In this document: piece by piece, positions 11,311 through 22,899 of the stretch
Position numbering within the stretch: position 1 is the first letter of the stretch
Layout: each line of letters begins with the position of its first letter
DNA from: Deroplatys truncata
Taxonomy: Eukaryota > Arthropoda > Insecta > Mantodea > Mantidae
Length of the DNA: 64,000 bases
Direction: 5' to 3'
Assembly: GCA_030765065.1 (NCBI GenBank)
Contig: CM060990.1
Span: 663,474,618-663,538,617, forward strand
Position numbers and translations under genes: made by a program
The notes under the pieces: model-generated
Databases searched by the model: none
What the model saw: the letters and a program-made list of their open reading frames with translations, nothing else
What the model was told of the DNA's origin: nothing

Positions 11311-13757
11311 GCTATTTTAATGTGCCAAAACTACTGAAATCTCTACAACGTAAAAAGATGCCTGTCAAAGAAAGAAAGTTGCCTTTTCTATGACTTTTAA
11401 CAATCTTTCACAGTTGTCATGAGCTAAGTTTTAAGCCCTGAGCAACAAGGAATTCACTCTCCTGCTGAGTATTATGCAATAAATAAAAATTCTCCTGCTG
11501 TACCACCAAGATATTCACATTCATTTAAAACGTAACATAAAAAAAAAATACCTAACATTTTTCTAAGGAAAGTAATTCAATTGAATGCACTCAGAAACAG
11601 CATATAATGTTGAAACCATCCTTAAATCGTTTGCTGGAAAACTTGTTGAAAAAAGTTATGAAGTTTATTATGTCTTCTGCTTTATTATTTTTGTAGTTTT
11701 GATTTTGGAGCCACAGGTATTCTCTATGAAAATTTTCCAAATTAATGAACTTTATAAGTTCCTGACTCAAGACAGCATAATGACATCCAACAATCACTAT
11801 ACAATCTGTAATTTTAAAGAGCCAGATGCAAGTCATTGTAGCAAGTGCATTCATTTGGTCATTTACTGATTTGAGGCTAGAAACTAAGGAAAGTAAAAAT
11901 AAGTATTGTAGCAACACTAAATGTTGCTGGTGTAAGTTTGCAACACTTCCATATATGTAGCCAGAGGGAAAGATTGTTGGCATGAGTAACTTGAACTTCA
12001 TTCATTACACTGTGTTGCAGAAAACGACAGCAGACAGCCAGTCAGGTATAAAAAGGCTAGCATTTTGGAAACAGCAGTTCAGGACAGTACAATGAGACAG
12101 TTCATGCAGGGAGTTAATTGGCAGCCAGCAGGGTAAACATCATTAGCTAGCAGTTCACAACAGTTAGTTGATGCAGAACGGTTTATGGTCAGCCAGAGTA
12201 AATAGCATTATATGGAGTTCTTGGCCAGGCTTTTGCTATGTCAAGCAGAAAGCTACCCAAAAGGGGGGGGGGGGAGTGCAGTTAATTATACATGCTACAG
12301 TATGATTCACAGTTATTTATACCATTATTACTGCTATCTAATACAGTATTATATTTGCTCTTTTCTCACTTTAAGGTGATTCCCCTTCTCATGGACAGTG
12401 CCAACACCTCAATTTTAAAAAAAAAAGTGATTTAGATGCTTCTTGACCCCATAAATTCAGTTAAGATGCCTGGTAAATTCAAGAATTCAAGCTTTCTATA
12501 ATGTTCTTTCCATGGTAACTTGTTTACTTTACTTTTCAATTACACAGAAGGAGACTGCTCATTGCAAGCATCAAATTCTTTTTATAGAAAAAATACAGGA
12601 AACTATAACACAAGCAGCTACTGGGCATTGTGGCAATGAAGTAAATAACAACGCTATATTCATGTAAAACAACATGGCTTCACCAGCTGCAGGAAAAGCA
12701 ATTGTCAGCCCATATCAATTTTCGCAAACCATAGGGTTTGAAATGGCAGTATTTTCTTTCCCCTTTCTAAGATGCTCTTGAGTTACCCTCCATTCCGTTC
12801 CTCAGAAACAAGTGAATGATTACACTGTGTTAAGGCTGGTTCACAATAATGGAGAATGGAAACCTGACTGAAAACAAAAAAGGTAAAATGCATTCACAAT
12901 TAATGGGACATTTTCCTTTGTTCTGCGAACAAGAAATAAGACTTGGTCAAGTTTTAACTTTCTTGTTTTAACTCCCAGGGATGGCATATTGACTCTTCTC
13001 TGTAGAAACTATTCAAGGTAGCTGTGACATGAACCAACCACTAGAGCTCTCTCTAGTCACAAACTGGATAAATGAAACTAGAAGAACTTCCAGCAAATTT
13101 GCATTCTGACTACCTCAGATCCATTGACCATTAGTTCTTCCAGTCTAGGCGTCACTTGTAGTCTAAACTGGCTATTGCTTGAATAAACAAACAGCAAAAA
13201 CTACAAACAACAAAAATTGGTAGAAATTAACAAAGAACTTTAATGTATGCTATTAATAATGCAATGATGATTGGTCGTATTGGCAATAGTAATGGATCTG
13301 CATTCAGAAAATGTTTACTACTGAATTTTGATGTTGGCTAACCTCCAATTAGTTGGCTGAATTGGAAGCATGTGAAATAATATCACTGATCAGTTACAAG
13401 CAAATGACACCCCAATGCACATAATTGACAACCCACTTTGCTATTGATATGCATTCTGGTTCTCGTAACCAGGGTATTATGAATTACAATGTTTTATGTT
13501 CTTTTGCTTCTTGTTCTCAGGTTATTGTGAACCAGTCTTTACACTCTCTCTTAAATTATGTCACCATGATGACTAGCAGGAAGTTCTTAAATCTGTTCAC
13601 CCATCAGCACCATTTCTTAAATAATGGAGTGAATTAATAAAATGCATATTACAGTATTATTAATTCATTAATCACACTACGCACACACAGCATTATGCTT
13701 CTGCATATAATGAAGATATTAAATGCTGTGCTTTGTAGAAAATAAATACACACTCAC
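11311..13757. other. Intron, no gene; one TATA-like and one G-run site
   Basis: No exon is recognised. A TATA-like GTATAAAAAGG occurs at about 12048 and a run of about twelve G near 12265. They could mark an old LTR or promoter-bearing repeat, but no borders or coding partner are visible. The minus-strand frame at 11591-12001 (136 codons) has no domain that I can name. Confidence 0.35.
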
Positions 13758-13921
13758 TGTATAACTGTATTTCTTTGGATCGGTCATTTTCATCAGGACA
13801 TCTGGCTTGTGCTGCATCCTGATTTGAGTAGCATTTATCCAGTCCCTCGGTTCGCACTTGTAATACATTTCTTGATCGAAGGACTATATGGAAACATCGA
13901 CTGCAATTAGCTCTGCCAGAA
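13758..13921 (-). CDS. Internal exon of a cysteine-rich insect extracellular protein (DUF7042-7045-like)
   Basis: Exon of 164 bases with acceptor ttgaacAG and donor GTGAGT. It starts with one base that completes a codon from an unseen upstream exon. It ends with one base (A) that exon 8768-8962 completes to Lys, so the two exons join in phase. The peptide runs SGRANCSRCFHIVLRSRNVL, then a Cys-containing stretch (LDKCYS, then ARCP), and ends EIQLY. The NC-x-x-C-FH start and spaced cysteines fit the same extracellular protein family as the next exons. The intron to the next exon is about 4.8 kb and contains the foldback. A perfect 16-base hairpin lies just upstream of the acceptor. Confidence 0.8.
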
Positions 13922-13950
13922 CTGTTCAAACAGAGAATTGAATACAGTTT

Positions 13951-13986
13951 AAATAAATCAATGGTTTGGGAACCATTGATTTATTT
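13951..13986. repeat. Perfect 16-bp hairpin upstream of a host splice acceptor
   Basis: AAATAAATCAATGGTT at 13951-13966 is the exact reverse complement of 13971-13986, with a 4-base loop. On the minus strand it occupies about -30 to -65 relative to the acceptor of exon 13758-13921, which is where a branch point normally lies. Confidence 0.85.
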
Positions 13987-14088
13987 ATTCACATGTTATA
14001 CTACAGTATAAAATTGCAAAAGTATAAAATTTACACTATGCATTATATTGAATTTATACTAACAGCAGCATGTATTTTGTAAGATATT

Positions 14089-14311
14089 CAGGGTGGACCA
14101 TTTAAGTTGAGACTGCACAATACCTCCAAAACTAAGCGTCGTAGAAAGAAATTTCTTGGATAAAAGTTGCTGGATATAATGGGGAAAAGTAAATGCTATT
14201 AGTCATGTTTTGTTTGGAGAACGTTGTGATGGTCATTTTGGGGTCAATTTAAATTGACCCTAAAATGACCATCACAACATCCGAACAAAACACACCCCGA
14301 TTCATCCTGCA
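14089..14311. repeat. Palindromic MITE, family P, copy 1 (right arm truncated)
   Basis: Starts with CAGGGTGGACCATTTAAG and runs to a near-perfect palindrome at 14224-14276 (GTTGTGATGGTCATTTT and its complement, one mismatch). It then stops part-way through the right arm. The left arm matches the complete palindrome at 54116-54470 and the copy at 32145-32685. Confidence 0.8.
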
Positions 14312-15109
14312 TAAGATCCAATATGTACATTATTCTTTCAATGGGTTATGTTCAGAGTAAGAACTGGAGGGGACAAATTTGGATAAAGCCAATGTTAATG
14401 ATTAGGAGCTAATGAGCTGTCAACTGCCAGGGTCTTCTCACATGATAAAGACAGATCCAGAGAGGGACTAAGCCAACCCCCATAAGTCACTTTTAAATTT
14501 ACAATGTTGTTTTTGTTTAATGAAATTACACTAAATGGTTTTATTTCTGCCTTAAATACATTTGAAAACTTGTCGTAAGAACTAAATCCCACTGCAGAGG
14601 TGCATATTTCTTTTTACAAATGTTGATGTCATGTACCTATCAGGTAAATAACATAAAATGCACTGTGTATTGAGGAAACACCACCAACAAGAAAGAAATC
14701 TCAACATTGTCAATGAAAATGCCTTGAGTTCAACATACCTTGCTTACTTTCATTCCCTCTGCGATATGGAATATTCTTTTGGAATAATTCTGTACACAGC
14801 AAGAAAGTGTCTGGGCTACAAAAAGAGCTGTGTGAATCCTTTGTAGTGTTGAGCCTTGTCATTCCTGTAGGGCAGAGTTGGCAAAAATGGGACTCGTGAG
14901 CGATTTTGATTCATAGGCACTGTTTCCTCTCTGCAACAGTCCATTTGTTTTTTCACATGCTGCTGAGTGATGCATATTTGGTGACACATGGAAGGAAGGC
15001 GTTTTCGGCACCCTTGGTGTAGGACATTGTTTAGAACCTTAAAATTCTCACCTTTGCAGGAGAGAATATATATTCAGCTTGCAAATAATTATGATAGCTT
15101 TACAAGAAA
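14312..15109. other. Intron, nothing recognised
   Basis: No exon, repeat family or domain stands out. The open frames at 14395-14592 and 14658-14846 lack splice or domain support. Confidence 0.35.
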
Positions 15110-15300
15110 CCTTCTTTGTATGACCATAATACTAGGCAACCAGGTGATCTGCACAGGCCAGTAAATACTTTAAAACTAGTCCAAAACGGATATTACTATT
15201 CCACAACAAAACTTTATAATCAATGCTTTTTGAAGTTGTTTGGCAACTCTAAGATGCATACAGTCTTGAAAAAAAGAATTACAGACATCATTCCTTATCC
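15110..15300 (+). pseudogene. 3' end of a non-LTR retrotransposon RT gene (CR1/Jockey-like C-terminus)
   Basis: The frame gives YDHNTRQPGDLHRP, then YSTTKLYNQ, then LKKRITDII. This is the conserved tail of LINE reverse transcriptases of the H-x-TR-x-K...KLYN-x-LP...FK type. Nothing of the RT core precedes it, so this is a 5'-truncated fragment. In the same frame it runs by chance into the THAP-like exon. Confidence 0.6.
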
Positions 15301-15460
15301 GGGTAGCAATGCACTTACATATCCGTCATCACATAGCAGTCGACAACGACGTTTTTTCATTTTAGAAAAACAAGGTATTTGCGCATTATTTTGCAACTAC
15401 CCATACCTTGCAATGCAATCCAAATGTGAAAAAAAAACAACCCTTGTTTGGTTTCATAAA

Positions 15461-15575
15461 ATGGTTTATTGCTGTGTAGCTTACTGCAACTCAAAGCAGG
15501 AGAAGGAATGTGGCTTGTCATTTCACATTTTTCCAGAAGACAATGAAATGAGACAGAAATGGTGCATAGTAATTC
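15461..15575 (+). CDS. Candidate first exon of a THAP-domain protein
   Basis: The ATG at 15461 (context AAAATGG) opens MVYCCVAYCNSKQEKECG, then LSFHIFPEDNEMRQKWC. This is the start of a THAP C2CH zinc finger: a Cys pair near the N-terminus, a FHxFP motif and a Trp. The second zinc pair (C...H) is missing from this frame. A GTATAC donor-like site follows at 15576, which would place the rest of the finger in a later exon, as often happens in THAP genes. THAP proteins bind DNA; some are host transcription factors and others derive from P-element transposases. No second exon was found in the window, so this may be an isolated or dead copy. Reading past the donor gives only 13 further codons. Confidence 0.5.
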
Positions 15576-15857
15576 GTATACTAACAGCAACATATCTTAT
15601 TGTTTCTTCCAATCAATGAAGGATTGATTAGTTCAGCGCTTCAATCAGTACTATACACGAATTTCAGTGAATGCACATTTTTATTGCTGTATATTGTATT
15701 ACAATTAGTTTAGAAGTTTTAACACCTTAGTGTCACTTAATATTGGGTTCATTATACATCACTACCTTCCAAATTTTGGAATACGTTAATTGTGCTAAAA
15801 AAAATCTGCTCTTTGTTGAAAATGGTTATAAAAGCAATAGGAAAGTGAATAAATTAC

Positions 15858-15989
15858 CTTAAGAGTGAGTTTAGAAGTGGATATAATCTCTTCAATAGCT
15901 GGTGCCCACCACGTGCCCACTTGCCTGCCCCTTTTAGGTGTTTTACTTTTATAGGCAAATTGCGTTATGAAAACAACAAACGTAGCCAT
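15858..15989 (-). CDS. Candidate first coding exon of an unknown minus-strand gene
   Basis: The ATG at 15989 has a good context (AAAAAATGG). It opens 44 codons, beginning MATFVVFITQFAYKSK and including KRGRQVGTWWAPAIEE, and ends at the strong donor AAG-GTAATT in phase 0. I do not recognise the product. No following exon is seen on the minus strand below it, although an AT-rich intron could hide one. It could equally be a fortuitous frame inside the host intron. Confidence 0.3.
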
Positions 15990-16204
15990 TTTTTTGCTAA
16001 ATCACATGCAAAGTGGGAACTGCCAACCTAAATGAAAAGGTGAAATCCGCTAAAAATGTGATATGTTGGTACTACTACTTCCTCTTCGTTTAGTGTTGTC
16101 GATGAAAAAAAACACTACGCATTCATATTAAGATTGTTTTTGTGAAAGTTTGTTATATTAAAATATTATTTCCATTAAAAGTTCAATGAAGAAGTTGCTT
16201 TTAG

Positions 16205-16440
16205 ATAGTTACCTAAGCTTTTTTTTTAAAAAAAAAAAACTAAGGCTAGCCTTTTGAATCCAGAAACCTAAGTTTATATAAAAAAACCTAACCTAAAGCT
16301 AACCTTCCGTGAATTCAGAAACCTAAGCTTATATAAAAAAAAAAAAAACCTAACCTAAGGCTAACCTACCGTGAATTCAGAAACCTAAGCTTATATAAAA
16401 CATAAAACCTAACCTATTCATAAACCTAAGCTTATATAAG
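16205..16440. repeat. Short tandem array, about 3.5 units of 55-62 bases
   Basis: Units begin CAGAAACCTAAG at 16261, 16316 and 16378. They share CTTATATAAAA, CCTAACCTAA and GCTAACCT blocks, and length differences come mainly from A-runs. The CCTAACCTAA core matches two units of the insect telomere repeat, but no longer run is present. Confidence 0.75.
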
Positions 16441-16839
16441 ATCCTTTAGCTACGCATAGTGGTTGCTTCGCAGTTGCGGCGCTTTGGCGGCATTAATTAT
16501 TCATATGTTGCCAGCATTACGTTAGAGCTAGCGTATGACATAGAGTGACATCTGTTGGACATATAACACCTCATTTTCATCACTAAGGAAGAGGACTAAG
16601 AGTAGAAAGTCGAACATCGATATAGCTTGAAGGCTTTATAACTTTCATATTCCACGCACAATCCATTATTAATCCCTCAGTGTTTACAACTTCGAGCAAG
16701 AAGGTTTACAAGCTATCTTAACCTCCAAATGTCACAATAATGGGTCCATTATATATCATACCACAAAAAACTTTCGAAGGTATTTTGTCTTAACACGGTA
16801 AACAATCCTAAACCAACACAAATATTCTCGCTTGCGCTT

Positions 16840-17060
16840 TGTTTAGTTTACTACACAGAACACCAAAGTAATGTTTACTACCCACTATAAGCACTAGCGC
16901 TTGCAGATAGCTCCCCGAAGTTGCCCCACGAAGTTCGAGCGAATGCCGAAAATGAACGATCTTCCAGTTCAAGGGGGGAAGGTAGTCCATTCCGGCACAT
17001 TTTGCTCCCAGTGGCTGTGGTCAAATACGTAACGTGGAACGTTGGCGCTCGCATTTCGAC
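16840..17060. other. Locally CpG-rich block in an AT-rich region
   Basis: The composition rises clearly, with several CG dinucleotides (ACGAAGTTCGAGCGAATGCCG and neighbours). A minus-strand frame (16878-17189) crosses it but begins inside a Rep-1 fragment, so I do not call it a gene. It could be a promoter-like island or a piece of an unrecognised GC-rich repeat. Confidence 0.3.
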
Positions 17061-17114
17061 TGGCAATTGAAAGTGAATACATAAAGCCATGCGTTTCAAA
17101 GCATGAATTTGTAC

Positions 17115-17215
17115 ATACATAGTACAAATCGGTTTAAGTTCAGTACCTTCTAAAGATGCAACACAAAGATTTTCAAGAAAATTCCCCACCCAAAATAACC
17201 ATTATACTCCTCCCC
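17115..17215 (+). repeat. Rep-1 family fragment
   Basis: Contains the Rep-1 signature: TTTAAGTTCAGTACCTTC, then GATGCAACACAAAGATTTTC, then AAGAAAATTCCCCACCC. About 100 bases only. Confidence 0.7.
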
Positions 17216-17474
17216 ATTCCTAACATGTCTTTTGTGATATTGTCATCTTGCTACAGTGCCAGTCTCTACAGACATAGCAGGTTTGATATTGGACTTTAAA
17301 TACTTAAGCTACCATGTAAATACTATTGCTGGATAGAAAGTAGTAGGAATACCGGTAGCACACAGTGATTGTATAATTGTTAGTCAATGGGATAGATGGA
17401 TCTGTTGCATCCCAGTTTTATATGTTATAATGTGTTATCTATATGCAAACTCCACCATCTTTTAAATGTTTTCT

Positions 17475-17660
17475 TACACAGAGTGAAAGGTATTGCTTGA
17501 ACTGTAATAAAATGGCTAATAGACACAGGCACAAGGAACATCACTATGTTTCATTTTTGTAGATTTAATGACAAAAATTGTATTGGACATATTTGCACTA
17601 CTCATTATATAGAATCCATGATTAACGTACAGTTCAAGCAGTACCTTCCACCCTGTACAT
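17475..17660. repeat. Small MITE-like inverted repeat, about 185 bases
   Basis: The left arm (AAGGTATTGCTTGAACTGTA, about 17487-17506) and right arm (TACAGTTCAAGCAGTACCTT, about 17630-17650) are inverted copies with few mismatches. The outer ends read ACACAGAGTG and CACCCTGTAC. No coding capacity. Confidence 0.65.
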
Positions 17661-19952
17661 GTCTTCCCAAATAATACCCATGCAGTAATAATGAGAATTT
17701 CTCGTTTCAAGTGATGTCTTTCTCAAACATATCTTCAAGGTAATAGAAATTACATGGGAAATTGAAATTTAAGAATAACATAAGTATAAAGTTATAATTT
17801 CGAGCTTATTCAAAGTGAATTAATCATCATAATAGTATCAACCTCATGTAAGCAATTTATTGTAGGGCAGATTGCATGAGATGGTGATTAACACTTATTT
17901 GCTATTGTTGTCCTACTGTAATGCGTGTCAAGACGTTTACTGTTGAAATGGTGATGGTTTACAAATTTTTCTCTCTTAGATAATGCATGATGAGGAGGGG
18001 AGCATCCCCCCCAAAGGCTGTTCTTGGCTTTGGGTATATTTCTACTTACTCTGTATACTTCATAATTATATGATGTGTTCAATTTCCCTGAACATTGCTC
18101 ACAGTGGAGCCAAATGAACAAACACAAACAAACATCACTGTATGGGCTCAATTTGTTTTTTTCCCATATGACCTGTCAATAAATTTAAGGTTCCCATGTG
18201 CTGTAGGACCTCCACTGTGTTATACCAAATGTTTTATATATAGAACCTTTCCCAGGAAAAGGAATCAAAGTGTATTTTCTATTCAATAACTGTAAGTTTT
18301 ATTAACTAGAACTGGCTTTGTGTATGCATAAGTGACTAAGTGCTATTACCTTTAAGATCATTCCAATAGATTGTAATAACAGACATTCAAGAGGTTAGAA
18401 TTTAATGGACATTTTAATTGGGTAGGCCATTCAAATGTATATTAATGTAGGCACATGTTCCTTAAAATACCATACAAATGTATTACACAGTATTATTAAA
18501 TATGAATGTGAATGCAATGTCTCTAAATAATAACAATGTCTCTTTGTGTTTAACCATATCACACCCACCCTTCATAATTGTCAATCACTTTAACATGTAG
18601 TTTAGTGTGCCAGTATTAATTGTTTTTTCATATGTTGACTGCAGAAAGAATGTAACAGCACATGCTGGTTTATAAATTTGGGTGGCTGGATGAGACACTC
18701 GTTCATTAGTATTGCTCTCTGTCCTCCATAGTATTTTTAATTTTAATGTCCCTTTTAACTTCACAGATTTACAGAGATTGGAGACTGGTGGGAGGGGGGA
18801 TGACAATGATGAAGATGGTGCAATTGATGGAATTATGGTGGGGAAAACCAGAGAACATTCATTCTAAGTGCCATTTTATCTACCACAAAATCCCACCTCT
18901 GATCCCTAGGATTGAATCCAGGCTTTTTTGTGAGAGGCCATAGTGCTGCCCAATTAAAAGTGTGAATATGAGACAACATTTAAAACAGAGATAGCATTAC
19001 TCAATACTATCAAGTAATGAAACCAAGAAGTTGTTTTACAAGGCAGCTCCCACTATGACTTCACAAATGAGGTGTATGTAAATAAAGTAGATACTTAAAA
19101 AAGAATAACTATTTCAGCAGATATTTTGCCATGCAATACATATTATACATTTATATAATTTAAGTTGGGTGTTTTGTCATAAATATGGTAGCTGACATTT
19201 CGAAATGTAGAAATCATTCAGCAATAATGTGGTAATACACAAGTTTTATGTAATTATTTGTGCTTCCAAGGCCAGCGCTTAACCGAGTTACCCAGATTGA
19301 CAAAAAATTCCCAAAGATTTTTGATCAGTTGCATATGTATTGCATATGTATAGTGATCCTGGCAGAATTTAGGAAACACCAGTACATATGGAGAATTTTC
19401 TGTTTATGAAATGCTTTAAGTTATTTTGCAATGAAAAGAGCATTATGTCCTAATTTATTTATTTGGTATAACAGCAGGAAATAGTGTTTGAGCGCAACAC
19501 TAATACACATCCAAAATCAAACTATGGATCCCAAACTATTATCATTACATCACATTCAAAATTGAAATAGCTATCAGACATAACCTTTGAGCATGAGTTC
19601 TCTTGTTCGTTTTACGATATTAGTGGCAATCCTTAAAAATAAACTTTTCGAAATACAGTCCCTAATTCGAACACATTTCAACACTAAATAGCACAAACAC
19701 ACATTTTAACACCTTAACATACTAAGTATAGTTTATATTTAAGGTTAGCTTGTTTTCGCTATATATATATTTCAATTCTTCATTAAAACCAACTAAACTT
19801 TCGATTCATAACCTGTCTTGTACCTTACTAGGTTTTCAGGTCATGTTCCAGTTTTAAACATCGAATGCGCGTTATTTAGTACTCAATATTAAACACAGAA
19901 CAGCAAACTATTAAATAAAGTATCACTACAAACTCCTACACACAGCTCCTAC
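17661..19952. other. Non-coding stretch, nothing recognised
   Basis: AT-rich. A partial tRNA-like fragment on the minus strand (GGTAACTCGGTTAAGCGCTGG, about 19268-19290) hints at a SINE head but has no recognisable body. No exon is supported. Confidence 0.4.
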
Positions 19953-20027
19953 ATCTGCCAAGCCGAGCCCGCACGAATGTTGCCGAGTGAGTACGATGAT
20001 GACCATCATGAGCAAGGAAATTACCAT
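19953..20027 (-). CDS. Candidate signal-peptide first exon
   Basis: The ATG at 20027 has a near-ideal start context (GCCGCATGG). It opens MVISLLMMVIIVLTRQ followed by HSCGLGLAD: a short N-region, a hydrophobic core of about 11 residues and a plausible cleavage site. The frame ends in a stop 33 codons in, unless it is spliced at a GTAGGA donor-like site after codon 25. That donor leaves phase 0, whereas exon 13758-13921 needs two bases from its predecessor. At least one further exon in between would be required if it belongs to the same gene. The strand and position suit the extracellular host gene, but the link is inference. Confidence 0.35.
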
Positions 20028-21084
20028 GCGGCCAGCACTGTGGTGGTGTATCATGGTATACGAAAACAGAACACCGCATAAAAAAAAAGTATATGCCGAG
20101 TTCTGTCGATTCGTAGTACACCAGAATGATCGAAGTATTGAGTGAATTACACAGGTCTAAAAAATCGCTAGAATTCATAATATGAATTGGTAGATTACGA
20201 TTCTTTGATATGCTGATATCATTACCTATGAGTATAGAGTTCACCCGAGAAAGATTAATTCTTTAAAACAAATTGTATAAATAGCTGTAAAGCGCAGTAA
20301 AATGAATTGTAAGCATTGTCAATGGATGAACGTAGGCTGCAGCACTTGGTATAAACAATTGAAGTAATTTTCAGTACTTTACTGAGAGATTTGATACACA
20401 GTATTGCATGAATACAGTCACAGAACAGCAAAGTATTACAGTGTAGTAGATATTATAATATACAATACCAAAATATATGCAAAATGAAGGAAAAATAGAG
20501 AATTTTAGAATTCTTGGTTTGAATAACATTGTGATTATAAAATATTAAAGTGTTTAAAATTATATAATTGAAAAGCACTAATTTATATACTATAATCTAC
20601 ATTAAAAGTATAGGAACATGCATCGATATAACTAAGCCAGTTCTAATGCATTAAAAGTACCTCGAATATGCCGATGCAAAATTTACCTATTTATAATTGG
20701 CTTTATCAAATCCTTGGGGGTCCTTCTACTAATGCAACGTCGGCGTTTAACAGGTCTTTATGAAGAACATCTTAATTCGTAATGGACTGATTGCTCTTTG
20801 CTTAATGAATTTATACAATCAATGTCAGTTGGTGACATTAGAATAAACGAGTTCTTCACATAGCCGACGGAAGTTGCAGTAAGTTAAATAACAAAAAATA
20901 AGGTACAGTATTTTACACTATTTCCTGTTAAACGTTCTTAGAGACCTCATAGTATATCGAATTGCGTGATTACGATTTGTAGAAGTTACGCACAGCACCA
21001 AATAAGCGAAACCTTGCGGAATTTTTAAATTCTTTATATAAAGAGGACTTGGATTACGCATTACACATATACAAACAAGTGTAC
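20028..21084. other. Possible 5' region upstream of the signal-peptide frame; no gene
   Basis: The first 100 bases upstream of the minus-strand ATG are less AT-rich than the surroundings. A plus-strand TATAAATAG occurs near 20276. Nothing else is recognised. Confidence 0.3.
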
Positions 21085-21250
21085 AATGACTATGTGGTCG
21101 AGTGGTCACTATCCTGACTTCTCAACCCAGCCCAAAGGTCCCGGGTTCATTTACCAGTTGGGGCTGGAGTGTTTTTCTTTAATTACAAACTTTCTCTCCC
21201 TGCCTCCCGCAGATTCTGGAAGTATGAATTTGAATGCGAATCAACTCATA
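21085..21250 (+). repeat. tRNA-derived SINE, family S4, copy 1
   Basis: The tRNA-like head has TGTGGTCGAGTGGTCA (box A-like) and GGGTTCATTTACC (box B-like). The body has CTCTCCCTGCCTCC and TCTGGAAGTATGAAT. The body recurs at 50930-50960. Confidence 0.65.
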
Positions 21251-21329
21251 AATTAAAGAAAAAACAAGGTAAAAAGAACTTAAAAGTCACTGAGTTGTTT
21301 ATTAAGTCAAAGCTACCAATATGACCACA

Positions 21330-22075
21330 TAAGTAAAAAGTCGCTACACATGAAACAAAAAAGTCCGATGAATTGCACTCACACGACTTTCTCTACTGAC
21401 TCTTCTATAAACTAGTTTTATAAAAACTTGTTCTTCTATCTACTTCTTTTTAATCCAAATAAATTTCAATTCACATATAAAAAGAAAAGTATAAGTAGTT
21501 GAAGATTCAAACCAACAACAAAGAATATATTATAAATGATTAATTCCAAAAAAAGACTAATTATGTGTTTTAACCAGATTTTCTACTTTTGTGTGTGTGG
21601 TAAGATTTCGTCTATCTCTTAGGATTTACGAATTATAAAAAAGTCGTGGAGAACGAAAAGAGCTTCAAGGGTTCAGAGGCTATTCCCAGAAGACTCAAGA
21701 TATACAACTCATTTTTCATGAAAATATGTTAAACACATGTATTTCAATCAAAACTGTTAGTCATTTGTTCAGAAAATCCACATTTTCTAAACATCTTCCA
21801 TGCAAAGGGTGGTGGGAGATTTCCTTGAAAATCTTCGTATCGCATCTTCGGAAGATACTGAGCTTAAATGCCAAGTTTGGAATTTACCCGACTTTTCGTT
21901 TTTGAGCTATGCTGCTCATATTCACGCACACACGCGCGCGGGCGCGGACCTTTTCCTAAAAATTGTTTTTTTTATTTGTAAAGCCTCAAAACCTGCATTT
22001 CCGGGGAAAATTCGATGTTAAATTTTTGGGTAGAAAGCAATTCCTTTTGTACCTACTATGTACGTGAAACAGAAA
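21330..22075 (-). repeat. Rep-1 copy, minus orientation
   Basis: Begins with the ACTCACACGACTTTCTCT end. It continues through GAAAATTCAAGATATACA-like and GGGAGATTTCCTTGAAAATC blocks, then ACACACGCGCGCGGGC and CTACTATGTACGTG. The plus-strand frame at 21800-22021 is a by-product of the repeat, and its residues recur in other copies. Confidence 0.75.
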
Positions 22076-22899
22076 AGTAAAGAGGCCAAAATGACAATAT
22101 AATTAAATAGGTTAATTTCTATAACATAATCTATATAAAAATTATTAGAAAACGCAGTGATACAAGTAAGCGTATTCGCATGCATTGGCATGAATTCGAA
22201 TCCTCGAATTTGATCAAATGAAATCTATACAATATTTCTGCACTAGCACGATCTTATATCAGCTGATATGTAGTACAACAACAACAATAATAATAATATT
22301 AATAAAAAGTGGACAAAAGTAAACTTCAGAGGGCGGAAACGATTTTTTACGAAGAACTTAAGGTTGCACTAGATTAGATCTAATAATAAATGAAACATAA
22401 AATTATAGAACTGAATATTTATAAATTATATGATAAAATCGAAGAAAATTAATTTAATTAAAAGAGCATATGAACTACACTACACGATTGAAGAAAGAAT
22501 ACCACTATTAATTAATAAGTACCAATCGTCAGTAAAAAGAGACATCGGACACCCCAGGAAAAGATGGGAGTAAAGAATGCGAAGGCAGGTGGAATGCCTA
22601 ATCATCGAAATGAAGAAGAATATAATAATAATGTCTTCATGATTACTTTGCATAATAGCTTATGTAATCGTAACTTAAGTGGAATTACACAGGATGGTTT
22701 CATTGACAAATTCAGGAAACTCCAAGTGTATTGCCCAAAATAGTGCGGAAAGCATTTTTACATACATTGTCTTTTTAACGTGAAAGAAAAAAAAAAATAA
22801 CCCTCATGATAAGAACAAACTCCTGATTGCGCATTTTGTCTGCAAACTGCAAAGTACAAACGGGGGACGTTTCATATAAGAATTGTAAGTGAGAATAGG

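Noticed and set aside
12040-12300. Solo LTR with TATA at about 12048
   Set aside because: The TATA-like site and G-run are suggestive, but no TG/CA ends, target duplication or second copy could be found.
16878-17189. 103-codon minus-strand gene with MGNFLENL start
   Set aside because: The start belongs to a Rep-1 fragment (the same peptide occurs in other Rep-1 copies), and the rest has no recognised domain.
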